A DNA stretch of 18,504 nucleotides from CAZXWK01 sp964644675. Lineage in GTDB: Bacteria; Actinomycetota; Coriobacteriia; Anaerosomatales; JAAXUF01. Of this stretch, positions 13,464-18,504 are shown piece after piece; the stretch's first letter is position 1, and each line of letters starts with the position of its first letter. A model generated the notes under the pieces. That model had not been told where the DNA came from and did no database searches. It was given only the letters and a program-made list of their open reading frames with translations. The position numbers and the translations under genes were made by a program. The DNA lies in assembly GCA_964644675.1 (NCBI GenBank), contig CAZXWK010000040.1, forward strand, positions 1-18,504, read 5' to 3'.

Positions 13464-14378
13464 ATGTCCGCACGCATCGCGCTCGTCACCACCGACGTCG
13501 ACTGGCTGCTCGAGCACGAGTTCGACCTCGAGCCGCTGCTCGCCGAGTTCGCGCGCCGCGGCGTCGACGCGACCGCGCCCGTCTGGCACGACACCGGCGT
13601 GGACTGGAGCGGTTTCGACCTCATCGTGATGCGCAGCCCCTGGGACTACTCGATCCGCACCGCCGAGTTCCTCGCGTGGCTCGAAGCGCTGCCGACCGGT
13701 CGAGTGCTGAACCCGCCGGCGCTCATCCGCTGGAACCTCGACAAGCGCTACCTGCTCGACCTCGAGGCGCAGGGGGTCGCGATCGTGCCGACCACCGTCG
13801 CGTCGTCGCTGCACGAGGTCCGCGTTGCCGCGCGCGAGATCGGCGGCCGCGTCGTCATCAAGCCGAACATCGGCGCCGGGTCGTGGGGCGCGCACATCAC
13901 CTCGGCCGACGACCCCAAGCTTCCCGGCTACGTCGCCGAGCTGCTCGACGCCGGCAAGCTTGTGCTGGTCGAGCCCGAGGTCCCGCAGATCACGGCGGGC
14001 GGCGAGCACGGGCTGCTGTTCTTCGACGGCGAGTACTCGCACGCGATCACCAAGGGCCCGATCCTAGCCGACGACGGCGGCTACATCGGCGGCGTCTACG
14101 ACGAGGTCATCACGCCGGTGACGCCGAGCGACGCCGAGATTGAGCTCGCGTGGCAATGCAGCCGCGCCATCGCCGCTATCAGCGCCGAGCGTGGCTTCGC
14201 GACCGGCGCCAGCGCGACGCCGCTCTACGCGCGCTACGACGTGGTGACCGGCGACGACGGGCCGATGATCATCGAGGCCGAGCTCTTCGAGCCGAGCTAC
14301 TTCGTCGACACCGCACCGGGCAGCGTCGAGCGCGTGGTCGACGCGATGGTGGCGCGGCTCGAGGCACTCGCCCGCTAG
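13464..14378 (+). CDS. Stand-alone ATP-grasp enzyme, DcsG / RimK-like
   Basis: Cytoplasmic ATP-dependent ligase of 304 residues. N-terminal fold MSARIALVTTDVD, then MRSPWDY (56-62), a motif shared with the D-cycloserine enzyme DcsG and related ATP-grasp proteins. ATP-binding elements follow: VVIKPNIGAGSWG (130-142), acidic EPEVP (170-174) and metal-site residues in MIIEAELFEPSYF (268-280). It would join a carboxylate to an amine or similar nucleophile through an acyl phosphate; the substrates are unknown. No biosynthetic partner lies beside it, so it cannot be assigned to a pathway. The ATG has GGAGG four bases upstream. An open frame starting at 13434 is not preferred. Confidence 0.8.
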   Translation: MSARIALVTTDVDWLLEHEFDLEPLLAEFARRGVDATAPVWHDTGVDWSGFDLIVMRSPWDYSIRTAEFLAWLEALPTGRVLNPPALIRWNLDKRYLLDLEAQGVAIVPTTVASSLHEVRVAAREIGGRVVIKPNIGAGSWGAHITSADDPKLPGYVAELLDAGKLVLVEPEVPQITAGGEHGLLFFDGEYSHAITKGPILADDGGYIGGVYDEVITPVTPSDAEIELAWQCSRAIAAISAERGFATGASATPLYARYDVVTGDDGPMIIEAELFEPSYFVDTAPGSVERVVDAMVARLEALAR

Positions 14379-14379
14379 G

Positions 14380-14411
14380 GCCCGCTGCGGGCGCGCCACC
14401 GGCACGCCCGC
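14380..14411. terminator. Hairpins between convergent genes
   Basis: GCCCG-CTG-CGGGC (14380-14392) and an alternative, longer stem GCGGGCG/CGCCCGC (14387-14393/14405-14411) overlap and cannot form together. They lie between the convergent stops of the ATP-grasp and FG-GAP genes. There is no T-run in either direction. Confidence 0.4.
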
Positions 14412-14419
14412 TTGGCCAG

Positions 14420-17400
14420 CTACTTCACGGTGACCTTCCGCCACCCCGAGACGGCTTCGAGATAGGTCGCGTCGGCGTCCGTCCTCATCCGGATCCGGTA
14501 CGTGCCCTTCTTCAGCTTGGCCTTGTACTTCCAGGCGCCGGTAGCGGTCGAGGTGACGGCGTACTTCTTATGGGCGCGGTACTTCTTCTTCGAGTACACC
14601 TGCACCTCGATGGTGACTCGGGTGGCCCGCCCGGGGGCGACCGCGCCGGTCAGCGTGGTGCCCTTCTTCGCGGTCGCCTTGCCCGAGACCTTGGGCATGG
14701 TGCCTGTCGCGACGATCTTCTGCACCACGACCTGCACGCTCTGCTCGGCGGACCACTGGCCGTTCGCGCACCGGACCTTGAAGTAGACGGTGTGGACTCC
14801 AACCGGCAGCGACACCCAGAAGTCCGGGCTCGCGGAGAGAGCCCCGCCCGTGTCCGTCCGCCAGGCGTAGCCATTCGCCGAGTGACCCAACGTGTCGCTC
14901 GCCATATGTCCCGAGAAGTGGATCGCGGTGCCATACGCCACAGAGGTTCCCGCGGTGGGGGAGTCGATCATCGCGGTCACGGTCTCGTCGAGGGCCCTCA
15001 GCGAGACATCCTGCGTGACGGTGGTCGCGCGCGAGAACGTGAGTGAATCGATCGTGTGGGTGGCGTACTCGGACTTGTAGTACTCGACGCGGTAGGCGCC
15101 CTCGGGGATGTCCCAAAGCTCGTACGCACCGTCTTCACCGGTGGTCGTGGGTGCGAGGTCGCCGACCTTGACCCACACGCCTGACAGGGGTGCCCCGTCA
15201 CTCTGGCGTGTGACGATGCCCTTCAGCTTCGCGGGCGCCGGCACCATCTCAGGGTTGTAGGCGGTCGCTCCGTTGTAGACCGTGAAGCCGTGCCCGACGT
15301 GGTCCGAGTAGCCCGCCTTGCTGAAGTACACGTCGTACGTAGCGGGCGGGATGCCGGGGATAGAGAACGTCCCGTCGGCGCCGGTGACAGCGTTGAAGCC
15401 GAGAGCGACGTCACCGACTCTGACCGCCACCCCGGCGAGCGGCCCGCCAGTGTCCTGCGCGGTGACGGTACCGAAGAACGTCGCCGGCGCCAGGGTGATG
15501 TTGATGTCCTTGACCACGGTCGCACCGTCGGCGACCTCGAGGTCGTAGCTCTGGGTCGCGTAGTTGGTCCGAGAGAACGTGACTGTGTGCGTTCCTGCCG
15601 AGAGGAGCGGGATCCAGTACGTGCCGTCGCTCGGGGTGATCCCTGCCGGCAGCCCGTCGATCTGCACCGTGATGCCAGACTTGGGGTAGCCATCGAAGTA
15701 GACGGTGCCGCGGATGACGCCCGGGGTAGCTGTCGGGGCCCCGACCACGATCCCGGCCTGATCGGCGTCGAACAGCGACTCGACCAGATCCGGCGTACCG
15801 TCTCGGTTGAGATCGACGACGCAGGGCGCGTTCCACGAGTATCCGGGGAGCCAGATTCCCGGCTGTGCGGCGAAGGTTCGTCCACCTTTGTTGAGGAACA
15901 CGGTCGCACGCGTCGCTCCCTGGTTGCTGATGACCAGGTCGGGGCGACCGTCGCGGTTCATGTCGGCGATGCGCACCCCGGCGGGGGAGTCTGCGGTGGA
16001 GACCGTCGTTGCGGGCCCGAAGCCGGTGCCGCTCCCGTCCCCGAAACGGACCGTGAGGCTCGCCGAACCGCTGTTGGCGAACGCGAGGTCGAGTCTGCCG
16101 TCACCGTCGATGTCGGCGACGTCGACCGACAGTGGCGACGACCCGGTGCTCACGGCCGTGGCGCTCGAGAACGTGCCACCCTCCTGCCCGAGCCACACCG
16201 ACCCGCTCCCCGTGACGTTCGCCGAGACGATATCGGCACGTCCGTCGCGGTTCAGGTCCGCGATCCGGCAGCACTTGGGACCGTACGCGCCGGCCTGCAG
16301 CGACAGGATCGGGCCTGCGCTGAGGTTGCCCGCGCCGTCGTTGATGAGCACGCGCACCTGGTGGTCGTCGACGGCTGCCGTGATCGCGTCGGGCGCTCCG
16401 TCGCCGTTGACGTCCCCGGTGTCCACCCAAGCCGGCCACGCGGTCTCGACCCAGAGCGAGCTACCCACGCCTCCCTTGTGGTTGTTGGGCAGCACGATCA
16501 CTCTACCGAGGCCGAAGTCGGCGACGACGATGTCGAGCCAACCGTCCCGGTTCATGTCCTCGAACCGTGCGCAATACGGCGTGCTGCCCGCACCGAACAT
16601 CTTCGTCTCGCGAACGCCCCCTGTCCCGTCGCCGAAGAGCACCCGGACGTCGCCCGAGACCGTGCCCTGGTCGCAGACGAGCAGGTCCGGGGTACCGTCG
16701 CGGTCGAAGTCGCCCTGCTCAACCGTGCGCGGCTTGGCGCTCGTGCCGGTGGTCTCGGCGGAGGCGAAGCCCAGACCCCGCGCGACGTTGGTCGAGTTGC
16801 GCCAGACGCGGACGGTGCCCGTGTCCGAGTACGAGGCGGCGCCCAGGTCCGGCAGGCCGTCTCGGTCGAGGTCCGAGAGCAGGATCGCGTAGGCGTTGTC
16901 GACCTGCGTGATGGTCGTCGCTTCCACGGCGGCGCCGTCGCCGGTGCCGCGGTAGACGCGCAGCTCGTCGCGGTAGGGGTCGCTGATCGCGATGTCGAGC
17001 ACGCCGTCGCCGTCCACGTCGCTCAGCGCGAGGTTGCTCGCCTGCCTGCCCACCGCGTCATCGATCGCGACGGCTGTGGCGAAGCCGCCGGAGCCGTCGT
17101 TGAGCAGCGTCGTGCAGGCGCCGTCGCTGCCACCCATGTTGGCGGTCACCAGGTCGAGGTCGCCGTCGCGGTCCATGTCGCCGGCGCGCACCTCCCAAGG
17201 GCGTGTGGCGGTGGGATACCACGCCACGCGCGAGCCAAAGGAACCGCCGCTGTTGAGGTGGACGCCGACCCATCCGGCCGTCCGGCAGGCGACCGCCGCG
17301 TCGAGCCACCCGTCGGCGTTGAGGTCTGCGAGCGTCACGGAACCGGGCGTGGCGCCGCTCGCCACGCCTGAGATGTTGGGGAAGCCGCCGGTACCATCGC

Positions 17401-17923
17401 CGAGAAGCGTGTAGATGCCGCCGTCGTCACTGGTGCACACCACGTCGAGCTTGCCGTCGCGGTTCACGTCTCCGACTGCCAGACCGCGCGGCGCGTCGCC
17501 GACGATCGTCTCGGTCATCGGGTCGAACGAGCCGCCCCCCTGGCCGAGGAGCACGCCCACGCGGTCGCTGTCGGTGAGCGCTACGACGATGTCGAGCTTG
17601 CCGTCGCGGTTCACATCTGCGGCGACGGCCGTGTCCGGGCTACCGGCAGCCGGGATGAGCGTTTGGTCGTGAAGCACGTCCCAGCCCTGCTGCGTGTAGA
17701 GCTCGAACGAGTTGTAGTTCGAGTTGGAGGCGAGGACCTCTTCTCGGCCATCGCCGTTGAAGTCGGCCGAGACGACACAGATGGGGCCGGGATGCGCAGG
17801 CAGCTCGCCTGCTGCGGTGAACGTCACCGCCGGTGCGGCGAGCGCGGCCGCCGGGCCGAGAAGGGCCATAAGGCCCAAGGCGAGCAGGGACACGAACAGC
17901 AGACGACTGGCACGGTGCTTCAC
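14420..17923 (-). CDS. Large secreted FG-GAP repeat protein with CarboxypepD_reg-like domains
   Basis: Exported protein of 1167 residues. Signal peptide 1-29 (cleavage near AALA-AP). Residues about 45-715 hold 14 FG-GAP/VCBS repeats of roughly 48-52 residues, each with a calcium-type D-x-N/D-x-D-G-x-x-D loop such as ADVNRDGKLDIVV; 14 would make two seven-bladed beta-propellers. Three carboxypeptidase-regulatory-like beta-sandwiches follow, near 730-810, 812-895 and 897-975. An Ig-like domain spans about 977-1065 and a lysine-rich C-terminal domain about 1070-1167. No LPXTG or membrane anchor is seen, so it is released or held by the basic domain. A surface binding role is likely; no enzyme motif is visible. 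The GTG start has GGGGGG five bases upstream; an ATG-like start at 17992 would spoil the signal peptide. Confidence 0.88.
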   Translation of the reverse strand: MKHRASRLLFVSLLALGLMALLGPAAALAAPAVTFTAAGELPAHPGPICVVSADFNGDGREEVLASNSNYNSFELYTQQGWDVLHDQTLIPAAGSPDTAVAADVNRDGKLDIVVALTDSDRVGVLLGQGGGSFDPMTETIVGDAPRGLAVGDVNRDGKLDVVCTSDDGGIYTLLGDGTGGFPNISGVASGATPGSVTLADLNADGWLDAAVACRTAGWVGVHLNSGGSFGSRVAWYPTATRPWEVRAGDMDRDGDLDLVTANMGGSDGACTTLLNDGSGGFATAVAIDDAVGRQASNLALSDVDGDGVLDIAISDPYRDELRVYRGTGDGAAVEATTITQVDNAYAILLSDLDRDGLPDLGAASYSDTGTVRVWRNSTNVARGLGFASAETTGTSAKPRTVEQGDFDRDGTPDLLVCDQGTVSGDVRVLFGDGTGGVRETKMFGAGSTPYCARFEDMNRDGWLDIVVADFGLGRVIVLPNNHKGGVGSSLWVETAWPAWVDTGDVNGDGAPDAITAAVDDHQVRVLINDGAGNLSAGPILSLQAGAYGPKCCRIADLNRDGRADIVSANVTGSGSVWLGQEGGTFSSATAVSTGSSPLSVDVADIDGDGRLDLAFANSGSASLTVRFGDGSGTGFGPATTVSTADSPAGVRIADMNRDGRPDLVISNQGATRATVFLNKGGRTFAAQPGIWLPGYSWNAPCVVDLNRDGTPDLVESLFDADQAGIVVGAPTATPGVIRGTVYFDGYPKSGITVQIDGLPAGITPSDGTYWIPLLSAGTHTVTFSRTNYATQSYDLEVADGATVVKDINITLAPATFFGTVTAQDTGGPLAGVAVRVGDVALGFNAVTGADGTFSIPGIPPATYDVYFSKAGYSDHVGHGFTVYNGATAYNPEMVPAPAKLKGIVTRQSDGAPLSGVWVKVGDLAPTTTGEDGAYELWDIPEGAYRVEYYKSEYATHTIDSLTFSRATTVTQDVSLRALDETVTAMIDSPTAGTSVAYGTAIHFSGHMASDTLGHSANGYAWRTDTGGALSASPDFWVSLPVGVHTVYFKVRCANGQWSAEQSVQVVVQKIVATGTMPKVSGKATAKKGTTLTGAVAPGRATRVTIEVQVYSKKKYRAHKKYAVTSTATGAWKYKAKLKKGTYRIRMRTDADATYLEAVSGWRKVTVK

Positions 17924-17960
17924 GGTGACCCCCCACGGATCGGCACGATTCCCCCAACCG

Positions 17961-17989
17961 ATAGTAAGCCCGGGGAACCGAAAGGTCAC
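17961..17989 (-). promoter_or_regulatory. Predicted promoter of the FG-GAP gene
   Basis: On the minus strand GTGACC (plus 17984-17989) and TACTAT (plus 17961-17966) are 17 bases apart. The leader to the GTG at 17923 would be about 30 bases. No operator is evident. Confidence 0.4.
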
Positions 17990-18060
17990 CACTCTCGAAG
18001 GTCCTCTCTGCTAAGCGGGAGCGGCGTGGTCTCTCCCAGAGCCTGCTGGTCGCGCCTCCC

Positions 18061-18115
18061 TTGACACCGCGACATAGAGCATTTACTCTACTCCACGGTT
18101 AGAGTAAAAGCTCTA
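18061..18115 (+). promoter_or_regulatory. Promoter with duplicated 16-bp operator before the nitroreductase gene
   Basis: TTGACA at 18061-18066 with TACTCT at 18084-18089 after 17 bases. Two operator copies overlap and follow the -10: TAGAGCATTTACTCTA (18075-18090) and TAGAGTAAAAGCTCTA (18100-18115). Each is TAGAG-N6-CTCTA, and together they form an inverted repeat matching at 15 of 16 positions. Centres are 25 bp apart. The AT-rich sequence stands out from the high-GC background. No regulator gene is adjacent within the window. Confidence 0.7.
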
Positions 18116-18175
18116 CAACAGTGGGCGGCCGAGGAACGCAAGCGAGGAGCCGCCCCGGGGTGCGAGGAGAAGGCG

Positions 18176-18504
18176 ATGTTGAGCAGAAGGCAGTTCTTGA
18201 CGGCGGGAGCGGTGGGCCTAGGGACGCTGGCTGTGGGCGGCGTTGCCGGCGCGACGGTCTGGGACGGCGCGACGCGCCCCGAGGACCCGGCCGCCGCGTG
18301 GGCCGAGTCCTCCGGCGTCGACCGCGTCCTGCTTGCGGCGACGCTCGCCGCGAGCTCTCACAACACGCAGCCTTGGCGCTTCCGCGCGACGCCCGACGCG
18401 ATCGAACTGCTGGGCGACGCGAAGCGCACCATGGGCGCCGCGGATCCTCGGCTGCGCGAGCTGCACGTGTCGTTGGGCTGCGCGCTCGCGAACATGGAGC
18501 TGGC
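18176..18504 (+). CDS. Acg-type nitroreductase family protein with Tat signal (3' end missing)
   Basis: The frame is open to the window end, with 109 complete codons seen. The N-terminus MLSRRQFLTAGAVGLGTLAV carries a twin-arginine signal (SRRQFL), so it is probably exported folded. After it come the nitroreductase features ASSHNTQPWRF (near residues 61-71) and a later RLRELHVSLGCALANMEL, typical of the Acg subgroup. These are FMN-type folds, although Acg proteins can sequester rather than turn over flavin. The ATG has GAGGAGAAGG just upstream. It is driven by a promoter with a duplicated operator (18075-18115). Active-site content past residue 109 cannot be judged. Confidence 0.82.
   Translation, partial: MLSRRQFLTAGAVGLGTLAVGGVAGATVWDGATRPEDPAAAWAESSGVDRVLLAATLAASSHNTQPWRFRATPDAIELLGDAKRTMGAADPRLRELHVSLGCALANMEL

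Noticed and set aside
15290..17371. 693-codon plus-strand open frame opposite the FG-GAP protein
   Set aside because: Its regularity comes from the repeat coding on the other strand; Arg/Asp/Val-rich with no domain.
14420..17923. Regular DNA spacing that could suggest tandem DNA repeats or CRISPR
   Set aside because: The period is that of FG-GAP protein repeats; the DNA copies are diverged and there are no identical repeats with spacers.
18218..18466. Minus-strand open frame at the window end
   Set aside because: Opposite the Tat-signal nitroreductase, which has clear motifs and a ribosome site.

Overview
The window is high-GC chromosomal DNA with tightly packed genes, many GTG starts, GGAGG-type ribosome sites and little intergenic space. 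The gene content (HD-GYP with GAF, DUF1540, PadR/DUF1048/ABC cassette, a very large secreted FG-GAP protein with a lysine-rich C-terminal domain) fits a high-GC actinobacterium, perhaps near the Coriobacteriia. That placement is inference, because there is no rRNA or marker gene here. I see no insertion sequence, integrase, phage gene, CRISPR array, tRNA or rRNA. All promoter, operator and hairpin calls were made by eye.

Layout. 1-791: the end of an AzlC/AzlD branched-chain amino-acid exporter (azlC is cut by the window edge). 825-3869: an HD-GYP protein behind a structured leader and a PLP aminotransferase (both minus), then a divergent MarR regulator. Two copies of a MarR-type operator overlap both divergent promoters. 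3943-5495: a DUF2378/heme-NO-like protein, a VOC protein (minus) and a small cysteine-rich DUF1540 protein with a strong terminator. 5591-7074: a TetR regulator followed by three small membrane or hydrophobic proteins; the same GTTTCCA operator half-site lies before the regulator and before the cassette. 7150-9927 (minus): an apparent operon of CPBP membrane protease, TetR regulator and membrane-anchored S33 hydrolase, driven by a promoter carrying two 13-bp operator arms. 9965-10648 (minus): a lipoprotein. 10738-13099 (minus): a padR - DUF1048 - ABC ATPase - ABC permease operon with a clear promoter and repeated TACTA/TAGTA half-sites. 13199-14378: a 62-aa hydrophobic protein and a stand-alone ATP-grasp enzyme. 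14420-17989 (minus): a 1167-aa secreted protein with 14 FG-GAP repeats, three carboxypeptidase-regulatory-like domains and a basic C-terminal domain. 18061-18504: a promoter with a duplicated palindromic operator and the start of a Tat-exported Acg-type nitroreductase.

The theme is small self-regulated cassettes. Four local one-component regulators (MarR, two TetR, PadR) each lie beside a visible operator in their own promoter, and a fifth operator at 18075-18115 has no regulator in view. The least explained items are the TetR-controlled trio of small membrane proteins, the leader of the HD-GYP gene, which can fold in two exclusive ways, and the FG-GAP protein, whose repeat number suggests two seven-bladed propellers.
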